Assembly (NCBI GenBank): GCA_020746105.1
Contig: CM036622.1
Span: forward strand, 13,130,487 to 13,194,486
Direction of reading: 5' to 3'
Length of the DNA stretch: 64,000 nucleotides
From: Trogon surrucura
Taxonomy: Eukaryota > Chordata > Aves > Trogoniformes > Trogonidae
In this document: positions 14,385 to 25,165 of the stretch, one piece after another
Layout: every line of letters starts with the position of its first letter
Position numbering within the stretch: the first letter of the stretch is position 1
Translations under genes and position numbers: made by a program
Notes under the pieces: model-generated
Told to the model about the DNA's origin: nothing
Databases searched by the model: none
The model's input: the letters and a program-made list of their open reading frames with translations, nothing else

Positions 14385-15866
14385 TAAGGATTTTAGGAAA
14401 GTTGACATCGCAGATTAAAAGGAACTTTTAGAAATGAGCTTTCTGGCTCAAGACAAGAATCAATAATAATTTCATTATAGATAAAAACATTTGTGCAGTG
14501 GGCACGAACTAAAACCCAGGAAATTCCATCTGAACACAAGAAGAATAGACATCCTGTATGATCTGTGTGATCGCTCAGAAATTTGTGGATAATATCCTTT
14601 TTAACATCTGCTAGTATAAATGGAAAATATGAGTAACTTGTGCTTTTTGGGTTAAGCAGGTGGTGCATACAGAAATGTATTAAGAGTGATAAATCAGGTT
14701 AGTATTATGTCTGTTATCCTTCAAGAGTTCTGAGGCAGTTCAAATTACTGATTTTAGATTAATAATTCTAGAAGCATTTTAGCCTCTTAAGAGTAATATG
14801 CTTACTTTTTCTTAAAGAGAATGAGAGCTGAATTTGTAATTGCAAGGAGATAGAAAATTTTGTGTATTTCTTAAAAAAAAAAGACATTTAACATCCAGTT
14901 TTCTTTGTAAGCATATCTTATATGAGTTTATATGGACAGATTTTTCGTTTTATTAATTTAGCTGTAAATGTAAAGATCTTTCCTCTTTTTTTTTTCCTTT
15001 TTCTGTTGTGTTCTAAGAAATCAGTTTCATTTTAGAATTTAACACTTTTATTATTACTTTGCCACTATTAGTGCCTTAAATAGTTTCAAATGCAAGAAAA
15101 CCAAGCAGGGATGTAGAAGTGGAAGACCAGGAGAGATACTGTCAACAGTTAAATGCCGTGTTGCATTCATGCTCTGAAATTGAGTTGTCCATATATTGTG
15201 TAGCAAATATCATTCATTCCATTCAGCATGTGGAAAAGCTGCGACGAAGAAGCAAAAATAATCCATTTCAGTTTATCGGGCAAGCTAGTAGTAGAAATAA
15301 AATTCAAATATACTTGTCCCTGGTTGTATGTTTAGAATTAGAGTAGGATGGCTTTAGTGTAGCATGAAGAGGAGGAGTTGGCCTGTGCCATCCGCAAGAG
15401 ATGTTGTGGACAGGGGGACCAGTAGTGCTTGTTTAAGCTGGAGGCACTTGTTTGCTGAGGCTTTACCTGGGTGTGCCCTGGTAGGAGGATCTGACTTTGT
15501 TTCATTTCCTGAAAAAGGGCAATGAGATGGTGCTGCCAACTGCTAGGTATGTGTAGCTGGAGTGGAATGGCTTTGGCACGTTATGCATAAAGAATATTTT
15601 TGTATGGTAAATATTTGCTTGGCTCCATGATCTTTGTAGACCAGTAACCCATCGGGTACTTCAGTGCAGATTTTGGCTTAGAGATTTGTGTACATTGGCA
15701 TGTTGTATAACGGTGCGCATTACTAGATCAGGGGTGTGCTTGAAGAGTAAAATTTCTGAAGCTTTTTCACTTTCCTTTTACCTTATTAGTTTCAAATCAC
15801 TATCTCTCTCATCATAAAAATTCACTAAAATAGATACTGTTTTCCTCCCCTTTTTGTTCTCCACAG

Positions 15867-15976
15867 CAATGGAGTTTCATGAAAACCTGCACAATATAGG
15901 AGCAAGAGAAGGTTTAAAAGAAAGAAAACTGCAAAAGTCAGTAGAAAGTTTTACTTGGAACATTACAATTTTGAAG
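15867..15976 (+). CDS. Internal exon of the same unidentified gene
   Basis: A 110-bp exon with acceptor CTCCACAG and donor TTGAAG|GTAATG. It completes a G|CA split codon from the exon ending at 3895 and encodes residues 26-62 of the joined fragment, beginning [20 protein letters not shown] and ending in a WNITILK stretch. It is charged (E/K/R-rich) with helix-forming spacing. NIT is a formal N-glycosylation sequon but there is no sign of a secreted protein. The exon ends in phase 0, matching the start of the exon at 23937. The phase agreement across three exons separated by 8-12 kb is the main evidence that this is a real gene. Family not recognised. Confidence 0.75.
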
Positions 15977-18900
15977 GTAATGCGTCTTCCTTTGGTTAGT
16001 TACTGTATTTTCTCACTCACAACTGAAATTCTAATATTGTTATTGGTCATTATTCTGTGTTCACCTGGAGTTACTCACCTCTATAATCATAATCAATTTA
16101 GTTTATATAACTTGAAAGCATAGCAGACTCTCAATGTGAATTTTTCTTCTTTCCTATTGTTAGGGGGGTTTGTTTCATTTAGTTTGCCTGACATTTTCTT
16201 CTTGCAACCCTTTAACATTAACGGAGTCCACTGTAATCTTGAATACATATGTGAAACAATGAGTATTGATTTTTGTGAAGTGTCTTGGGCTGGGAAGAAG
16301 CTATGCTGACATTTGAACCCTGCTTTGTGAGTTGAAAGGGAGCCAGGGTGTTAAGATTAATGCAGTTAAGGAAAAACAAAAGGGAAGCTGTTGGAACTGC
16401 ACTCAGTGAGGAATGGTGATTAATGATACGTACCAATTATGTTAGCCATCCAGACTGAGGTACGTTGAGTATGTATGAGCTGGAGATTCTCTTTGCATTC
16501 TGTCAAATATGTTTGCTTACATTTTGACGCAACAGTAGGTGGTGAAGTATAAAAAAACTCTCAGCCAAAGACCCTCAGGAAACTAGAATGTGGAACAGCT
16601 CAGGTTTCTTATCGCTGCTCTTTCATCTTGGCGAAGTATATAAAAATTTATAGAGATAGCACAACCGCCTCTTGTAATTTATTCCCTTGACATTATCTTT
16701 CTAGCCCAAATTATTCAAGTTTTGTGTTTACATCCACTAATGAGTTCTTCTCTCCCACTCAATCAAATATTTCATCCCTACTTTAAAGTCTGTTTTAATT
16801 ATAAAGAAAATTATTTTCTCCCACATTTTTTTATTTTTAGTTCTTTCTGAAAATAGAATTCCCTATCACCTCTTCTTACAGTGAACTCCTACAGAAAAGC
16901 AGTGATACACATGGATTTCTCCAGCTTTCCATGCTGGTTTCAGCTGTTAAGCTTTTCATGTTGTTGCCTGGTGCTCCGGTTCCTTTTGTGTTACACTGCA
17001 CAAATCCAATGCAGAGGAGAATCAAAAAGCGGTGAAATCTGCTACAACGTGTACAGTTAATACATTCTAAAATATGCATGCAGGCTCTGCTGATAGGTAA
17101 ATGGACCAGATTGTCACTTTTCCTGTATTAGAGCAGAGTTTCCTGAAGACAGTGTATGGGATGTGCCAAGTACCATTCCTGGGCTACCTAGGGAGCAGAG
17201 AGGGGCAGAGTCAGTTCAGTGGGTTTGGGCAAATGTCAAAGAAATAAATTCTTTTCCCTTCTTTAGTTTTCCGTCAAAGGTATCAGGTATCAGCCTGGAG
17301 AGGCAAATCTATTTTAATGCTGCCTGAAACAGCAGTACCTTTGTTTCATTTTTGCTTTCCATTCAGAACATAAGGACTGGGAGGGGGGCGAGGGGGGTGT
17401 GCAGTTGATGAGCAACTGAAATGTGAAGTCGTGATTTCTGCGTAAGCCAGGAATCAGAGAACCCACATGGTAGATCTGGCTCTTCAGAGCACTGAGGGGG
17501 GTTTGTACATATCCTTAAGATTAATGTAATTATGAAGCTAGAAGGCCTTCCTCTGGAAGGGATTATTCAGAAAATCTCTTCAACATTGGCTTGTTTTATT
17601 TCTACTTGCAGACTAAGTTCGTTTCTGTAGGAAGATAGAATTTGTCCAATAACTAGTATTTCATAAAAAAAGAAAGGTGAGGTGTTTAAACAGCCTTTTG
17701 TCAAACTTAAAACAGGAGATGTTACCAAAAGTTGTGTTCTATTAAGTGCTGCTATTCACATTTGGATGTACAGGAAGTTAGAGGTTGTGATTTGTCTGAA
17801 GTAAACACTGAGGTTTTTCGCTCGAAACTCTTTAACTACAGGCTGTGACCATAACTTCTCTTGCGTTACATATTTAAGTAGAAAAAAAATACCAATTTCT
17901 AAGACACTACTCTTCCTTTCTGGAGAAAAGGACTTGCAATGATAAATTTGATTTAATAATATGTTCTTCCATTTCCATTTTTCTGGTTCTCCAAAAGCTC
18001 TGTGAGGAGAGTTAAAATTGATCAGGACAGCCATTTCAAGAAGATTTTATCTTTTTTTAGTTGAATTCCCTGCCTACATCAAATTAACTTCCCTCTTGAA
18101 CAACCAAGAAATAAACCCCTCTCTATTCAGTGGCCCCCAGTTTTGCTGTTCAACAAGCAAGACAGTTGAGCAGCCAGTACACCGAAGGCAGTGCCATGCT
18201 TAGATGGTTTTAACTTTTTATTCTTGTAATTATGAACAATATTTCACATGGTCTCTTGGCTATGGTTTAGGAATCACTGTGTGGCTCTGAACAGCACTAC
18301 TAAATAATTCTGCATGAGCGCCATCCTCAGCTCCCTCGCAGAGGAGTCACAGAATGCTCACATGGTGTGGCTGATGTGTTTTCCAAACCGATTAAGCTAC
18401 ATTTACCCTCAAGGTTCATATTGATTTTTTTTTTAAAGTGGGACATTTTGACTACAGTTGATGCAATGGAAAGTTTGACAAAATAACAAAGTTAACAACT
18501 TAATTCTAGGAGAACTGTTCAGAACATCAGATGTAGCTATTAAATATCTCTATGTATGTGTGTGCATGTGCATGCATTGCAATTACTATTTTAAGTGATT
18601 TTATTTTTCCTAATTTGAAGCCATGTGGCCAAATTTATTATAGGTATAGTATGTTTGAACTCAGCTGAAATATCTTTATTCAATTTGTGTATGTGTATAT
18701 GCATTCATTCCCATTTTTATGCAACCCGTATATGCACGTAGAGATATTTGTTTTAATTTCAGAATATCACTTGAAGTAAATGTAGTCTGCTTTAGCAAAC
18801 TTTGTTGCCTGAGAGATTTAGACATTGTACAGTGTTAGAGTATTCCTCTCTTTCAAACAGGCAGTTTGCAAGAACATTTGCTAGCAATTTATTTATTGTC

Positions 18901-19799
18901 ATTACTCAGACTGATAGCACTCATATTTTCTAAACATAGATAATCACATTTCCTGCCAGTAAGAATACACATTTGTAGAAAGAAAATCACTCTTAAGTGC
19001 TGTTACAGCAGACTCCTACAGGCAATCTCATATAACAATTTACGGACTTTTCTTGCATAGCAAAATAGTAAAAAAAAACCTCTGTAGGCTCAGAATTTGA
19101 GCTGTTCAAAACATACAAGGAGAGTTCAATGGGAGTACTGGATATGAAGATGGGACTCCTATCTCCAGCATTTGTTAGATTCTGCTTCGTGGCTATGAGT
19201 TCTTAGACATGTCACATTAGACAACATGAATTACTTTCTTGTGAAAGAAATCCTAAGGCATACAGTTCGTGGCATCTGTTACCTCTGTAATGATGCTCAT
19301 TCTACACCTATATTGTTTTTATAAATGTATTTGTAAATGGAACATTCAAGGCACTTAGAGGGATGCAAATTCTTTTTTTTTTTTTTGTAGATCATCTGAG
19401 TTTTATTGACCAAACCTGCAGATAGATTCACCATGGGGCATTTGTAAAGCTTCTGATAGCTGCTGCCTAGTCCTCTAGGTACTCAGAAAACCTTCCACAT
19501 CCCAGTTCAGTTTAAATATCCAAAACTACTAGTCTCTTGATACTGCTGGACTGATAGAATTTTGACTCCTAATTAAGCCCATGTTTAGAAGTTAAGTCCT
19601 TTATGCCGTGATTCTGAAAATGCGCTCAGAACTCATTGGCTGGACACAGGGCGCTGCAACGTCCCCTTGTACCTGGCAGCCACTGCTCTGAGAACTGCTT
19701 TGAGAAAGGGATACTGGCTTCTTACTTCTACTGATACGAGCTGTGTGTCCCAGAACCTGAGCTACAGCCCAGGCATTAGCAATACAGTTTTTACGTTGG

Positions 19800-19825
19800 T
19801 TTTTTTTTTTTGGGGGGGGGGGGGG
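19800..19825. repeat. T12-G14 homopolymer junction
   Basis: Twelve T residues run directly into fourteen G residues, within intron 2. A G14 run is rare in vertebrate unique sequence and could fold as a G-quadruplex on the plus (RNA-sense) strand or be length-unstable. It is also a place where assembly errors are common. Confidence 0.9.
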
Positions 19826-20106
19826 AAAGAATGTTCATGCAGTTATTTCAAATGTCATCTCTGCAGTTGTACTTTCATGTTCACATGAAGAACCAAAAAT
19901 CATGACTGAATACGTACCAGATTGTAAAGGTAGCTGTGCTGAGACATTCTAGTTGCTGCTATATCTGGTTAACTCTGAAATAATATCTCATTTCATAGAT
20001 ATGAGAACTGATAGGTACCATTATGGTTTTGCTTTTAATTACCTTTCAGGACCTATATTTTTAAACACTGACTCTTAGCTGAAACAAACAGAAGAATTTT
20101 TGTTGC

Positions 20107-20129
20107 GGTTTTTTTTTTAAAAAAAAACC
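20107..20129. repeat. T-run/A-run inverted repeat
   Basis: GG plus about ten T residues is followed directly by about nine A residues and CC, forming a near-perfect short palindrome in intron 2. It is probably a chance low-complexity feature. Confidence 0.6.
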
Positions 20130-23100
20130 AAAAAAGTAGTTGGCACGGGCATATTGGGATAGAGAGGTATGAAGGATATTGAATTGGGCTTCCACATTAA
20201 CTCACATCTTTTATCATTTTGTTTATTAAAAACTTATGAATGAGTATCAGTTTTGTTCTTTGGTGTTCTTGAAGTTCTTGTCTGCCTACAAAACAGCTTG
20301 GTGCTTGATTCTTTTTCTGAAGCTTGTAAATGTCAGTATGTGAAAGAGGTTACATAGGACTCAGTTCTGGTAGTGGATTTTGCCCACGGTGAAGAAAAGG
20401 GAGCTGCTGTTGCCGTCTGCTGCTGTGAGGATGGCTCTCTCGCAGTGCTCTGCTCTTGCAGTGTGCAAGACCTGTATCAGTCCTGCTCCCAACTGGAAAT
20501 TATCACAAACTGCTTGTTAATCACAGTGCTGGGAGTAAGCTCAAGCTCTGTCATGTGTTTGACAGACAGCACTAAGGACTAAATTAATTTGACTTTTCGG
20601 AGATGAAAACCTGACAAAGTCAGCTCTACTGTATAGCAAGAAAGATATGGGCTTGGTTCTGCAACTGCTCCAGATTCCAGCATTGAGTTATCTCCATGGG
20701 CCAGCTTTGTTTCTTTAAATGCAGGGACTTTTTTTACTTTCTTACAGTAAATCTGCTTGACTATCTGTGGTTTGAGCTGTTGATAGATTTCTCCTATTGG
20801 TTTTACATTATCAGAGCAAGTAGCCTACAGCCATTTGGGCTGGTAAGAACGTGAAAGACCTCCAAGTAGTCCATAGATCTCAGAGACTCCCATGTTCCAG
20901 CTTGTAGTCAACTGACTGTGCTATTAACTTACTTCTTAAATCAAGAGCACCCATTGTGACGATCAGGATCGTATGCAGCTACGGAATGCATAGAATATAA
21001 AGAATTGAAATTGCATCTTGAGAGACCTTGGACAAGAGACATCTGATATATAACTAAAAGAAAGGTCTTTGAGTTCTTTAGTTGGGGGGCGGCAAATCTT
21101 TCAGATCTGGATGACTGTTCTGGCCTTCAGATACATTGTATTACTGTTCAACAGTGTTCACTGTGACTTCAATTTGAATTTTTCAGATGCATACTGCTTT
21201 TTTTTTCCCCAGCATATGGCTTCATGATGGTAGAGCCAGGCACTTAAGAGCAGCTGCACAGACCTCGCTTGCTTTCTAGTACATATTGCCCCCTCTTGGC
21301 CTCCTCCAGAGATCCTTCCCAGCGAGTCTTAAGTTTTCTCATCACCTGATTTCATTGTATTCCTCATTTTTTTCTCTGCTTTGCATTCTTCTCTTTTTTT
21401 TTTTTTTCCTCTCACCAGCTTTTAGTCTCATTACCAAGCTCTCTTGCTCTTTTTGAGCTGTTAGTCCTTCTGCTTGTCTGTCCTTTTCAGGCTTCTTTCA
21501 ACATGGTGGATTTTGTCAGTCTGGTTTCTTTCTGTGTTCCAGTCTCAAATGTTGCCTCAATCTTTGCCTTTCTTCACTCACCTGTCTGATCCAAATTCAG
21601 TGTTTTCACACTGTATTTTTCATTCTTTCACAATCTCCTCTTTCAGTAAAATCTAGTCTCTACTTTGTATAGTACAGTCCAACTTCCCTGTCTACAGTCC
21701 TAGAGTTTTTGCCAGGACAGTCCCAGAGATTGCTCTTGCCCCCTCCTTTTCTCCATCTGTCTCTTTACCAGAGTCGCTGTCCCAGGCTTTTCCCTCCCCT
21801 CCTCCAGTCTGGCTTTTGGACTGCCTGCATTGGCAACCAAATGTTCATGGTAAGACAACTTGGAGAAGCCACGCAGGAAAAAGCTTTTTATTCATTATTG
21901 TGTGGGAATGGAATATGCATTGTCTTGCCACATTGCTGGAACTGTCAAGAGATGAAGAATGATAGAGAATGAAATCCAGAGTGATTGTACTAACAATGTT
22001 CAAAATCTAATTTTTGTTTATTAAAAACTTGTAACTTGGATCAAATACTCTGGGTCACTGAAGTAATTTGAATTACAAGTCCCTACCTCAAGTGGGAGTG
22101 GGGAGGGAAGGATGCGAGATTGTTAAAGAAATCCTGACAGCATTTTCCTGTCTTTATTCTCAGAACTGAATGAACCATGTGGATGAGGTTAAAGAATAAT
22201 ATTAAACAGTAATAATAAGATCTGCCAATGGCAAAAAGCCTGCATAGAAAGCATCAGCTTAAGTGGTTAAAGTTTGGCAAGCTTATAAGCAACTGAAAGC
22301 AAATTTTTTTTAAATGAGAAGTTTTGGGCAACTTTATTAATAGAACGTTGCAAGCAGCTCTGCCTGTAATAAACATCTTGATTAAAGTTCCAGAACTATA
22401 TTCTACTAATCCATGTAAAATGGAACTTAGGCTAGAAACAGATGCACTCCAGATATGACTCATTTAGTATCCTGGAGTGTTTTAAATTAGCTTTTAGTTG
22501 TTTGTCACTTTGGAAAAAAAGTGATTTAGACAAAAAAAAAAGCTCTGGTTTTCTTTAGAAGAAAATATTACTGAAGCTTGTGCTGTGATTGGTGAGCTTT
22601 TGGATTTTTTCCTGTCTCATAATCAGAAAAAAACTTTTGGCTATTATAGTCTTGGATAAGGAGAGGGGGACATTAATTCTCTGAAGAAAGCAGTATTTGT
22701 TTTCAATTTGCCTACCTCAAGTGCGTAATTCTGCTTACTTCATAGGGTAGTATTTATGTTCTGAGTTGCTAAAGAAGTAAGGCTGGAAGATCACACCATG
22801 AGTGCACACATGTTTTTGTCTGATTGCTGTTCTACTTCTTTATTTTTTTAAATCAAAAAGTAAAGTAGGATTTCAGCCTTGTTTGGCAGAGAAGGAGAGG
22901 CAATGTATCCGTTACGTCTCTAGAAGAGACATTAGCGTCTTGGTAAGAGAAGTGTCTGTCAGGAGCCAGAATTTACACGGGACAGACATGAGTACCCCAG
23001 TCACAGGAGAAGATGCAGTCAGTGTTCATACCTTATTAGACATTATAGGAACTGACAGTCTTGAGAAAATACAGTACCTGAGTAGGGGTTTTTTTTGATT

Positions 23101-23936
23101 TTGTGAGTGTGTGTGTGTTTTTTCTCCCCTTCAGTTGGAAATGACGCTGGCTGTGATCTGGTATTTTTGAAGCCTCGTTTGCTTGGCTGTGAGCTGTGGG
23201 GCAGTTCTCCTTCAGGAGTGCAGACACGTTGGCCCTGGCAGACCTTCTGCTTTGCTCGTTCCCTGGACGTGGGCAGGGTGGGCAGGGAAGGGCTGCAGGA
23301 AGGGCAGTCCGTAGTCTGTTAGTGAGAGTGGTGGCTGTTCAAAGGCTTTAATCCATATAAAGAGATGGAGTAGCCTAATACTGCAGGACAGAGCCAAATC
23401 ACCTCAGTCTCGAACAGTTTCTTTTTCAGCTTTACTTAAAACTTAACTACCGTGAAGAGTAAGAGTGCAAGTACAGAGGGGTAGTGATAGCGCCGATCTG
23501 CTAACAACCCTAAGACGTTCTTGTCATCACTATCCTTTTAATATGTTGCTTACCAACCTATATTTACAAAAAACCAAATCAGTTTAACAGTTTTCTGAAG
23601 TAATAAAATCAGCCCTCACAATTTTCTCTATGTAGAAAAATTTATAGTCTCCATGGATTAAACACACAGCCAGATTACTTTTCTGCAAACTGTTAGGGAG
23701 AAGTGATCCCTATCCTTTTTTTTTATGCAACTGGTTGGCTCCAAAAAAAGCAGAGGACTTGGCTCTTACTGACATCAAATAATCCAATTTGAGTTTTGTT
23801 TTGTGTTTTTTGGGGGCTTTTTTTTTTGGTTGGTTTTTTGAGCAGGGCAAATGTATCATTGATCTGAAACAAACATCCAAAAAAAGAGAATTCTATTATC
23901 AGTTGTGTATTCTAACTGCATTTTTTTTTCGAACAG

Positions 23937-24116
23937 GGACAAGCTGATCTTCTCAAATATGCTAAAAATGAAGCACTGGAGAATCTGAAACAAATCCATT
24001 ATGCCACTCTTTCGTGTAGACTCAATAAGCCAGGCACTGAAAATGCAGAAATCTCAAAGCCCCGTCGAAGTCTGGAGGTCATACCTGAAAAAGCAGGTGA
24101 TGAAAATGGAGAATGA
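23937..24116 (+). CDS. Terminal coding exon of the unidentified gene
   Basis: The acceptor GCATTTTTTTTTCGAACAG opens a 59-codon frame in phase 0 that ends in TGA at 24114-24116. It encodes residues 63-121 of the joined fragment, starting GQADLLKYAKNEALENLKQI. This is a leucine/alanine-rich amphipathic helix followed by a polar tail ending EKAGDENGE that looks disordered. With the two upstream exons this gives the C-terminal 121 residues of a mostly helical protein, with no membrane segment or catalytic motif visible. Similar tails occur in many coiled-coil, centrosomal and cytoskeletal proteins, but I cannot assign one and do not guess a symbol. Confidence 0.75.
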   Translation, partial: GQADLLKYAKNEALENLKQIHYATLSCRLNKPGTENAEISKPRRSLEVIPEKAGDENGE

Positions 24117-24432
24117 GAGAAGGCTCTTCTCATAATTATGGAGTTTATAACTCTGTGACCAATTGTAGCTGCATAGGACATTTGCTTTGAACTTACTGTT
24201 GGAAAATATTTGGAATTTTTAAAGCACAACTGGAGAAGCTAATTACAATCTATTGAAACTGTGAATGTATGTAGCAGCTCTACTTGTGAAGGCAATGATA
24301 TTGTGTAACATGGAAATTACATTATTGGCCAAAATATAGTATACATGTAAAAGATACTGTAATTCAGTAACAGCGTGCTGAAGAGTTCATTGTAGCGCTA
24401 TAGGGAAATGAAAATTTTTTAAATGAGTTGTA

Positions 24433-24474
24433 ACTCAGTTGACAGAATTGTTGACTCAGTTGACGGAATTTGAC
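24433..24474 (+). repeat. 21-bp tandem duplication in the probable 3' UTR
   Basis: Two adjacent 21-bp units, each beginning ACTCAGTTGAC, differ at a few positions (ACAGAATT versus ACGGAATT). It lies about 320 bp after the stop codon. It may be a simple local slippage duplication. Confidence 0.85.
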
Positions 24475-25143
24475 AAGATGACTTGATTTTCAGACGAGTT
24501 GGATGCACGGATCCTTTATTTCTTTGCACAATTTGTTAATTGTGATAGTGAGGTAAACTACGCTTTTGAGAATCAGGTCCCAAAAGGTAGAATCCACATG
24601 TTTCACACCATATGTAATTCAGCCGCTCAGATATTTGGGTTTGAAGTGATATTGATTTTATTGTTGAGCCATAAATTAGAATGAGAATGTAATTAGACAG
24701 TGATCACTGACCTCAGTGCACTATAGGAGAGCCATTATGTAAAAGGAAAATGTGCAATCAATCTGATAGCCTATGTCAGAAGAAGATACATACCTATTTT
24801 GCCTAAGATCTTCTGCAAATGCGTGTAGATAAAGTGACCAAACTGTAAGCAAAATGTTGTAAATAGTTTTTCATTTTGTGAAGTGCTCATATTAAAAAGA
24901 GTTTTATGAGGTTGCTCCCAGACAAGTAAAGCTTTTAACTAAATTTTAACTTTTTTATTTTTCAAGTATGTTCTTCCTTATGGAATAGTTGATATCTCAA
25001 TAAGCAGGTTTGTCAAAAAAAAATGCTGTTCTGGTTCTGTTTTGGTTTTCTGACAACATTAGGTAAAGCTATTGTAGCTGATATGCTCATTGTAAAACGA
25101 CTATACCAACCTAGAGTGTTCTCTTACTGTTTCTGATTTAAAC

Positions 25144-25149
25144 AATAAA
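25144..25149 (+). promoter_or_regulatory. Candidate polyadenylation signal AATAAA
   Basis: Canonical hexamer about 1.03 kb after the TGA at 24114. It is the first AATAAA in this stretch that could serve the plus-strand gene. Confidence 0.45.
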
Positions 25150-25165
25150 ATGGATTATATAATTA

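Larger units (their letters stand above)
3896..15866 (+). other. Intron 1 of the unidentified gene (about 12 kb)
   Basis: GT-AG intron with donor GTAAGT and acceptor TTTGTTCTCCACAG. Mostly unique AT-rich sequence. It contains two CR1 remnants on the plus strand, at about 12404-12474 and 13778-14384, annotated separately. The reading frames here (up to about 117 codons, for example 4396-4749 minus and 13348-13659 plus) have no recognisable domains. An unseen cassette exon is possible but not needed, since the flanking phases already match. Confidence 0.6.
15977..23936 (+). other. Intron 2 of the unidentified gene (about 8 kb)
   Basis: GT-AG intron with donor GTAATG and acceptor TTTTTTTTTCGAACAG. 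Mostly unique sequence. It includes a pyrimidine-rich stretch at about 21260-21800, a T12G14 tract at 19800-19825, and a T-run/A-run inverted repeat near 20107-20129. No CR1 or LTR fragment was recognised. Open frames are up to about 98 codons without recognisable domains. Confidence 0.6.
24117..25165 (+). other. Probable 3' UTR of the unidentified gene
   Basis: AT-rich sequence follows the TGA with no further exon needed. The canonical AATAAA at 25144-25149 would place cleavage near 25160-25170, giving a 3' UTR of about 1 kb. A weaker ATTAAA near 24892 and another AATAAA at 26815 are alternative ends. Boundaries are inferred, not observed. Confidence 0.5.

Noticed and set aside
15119-15346. 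75-codon frame inside intron 1 as a possible cassette exon
   Set aside because: No good acceptor or donor at its ends, and the flanking exons already join in phase without it.
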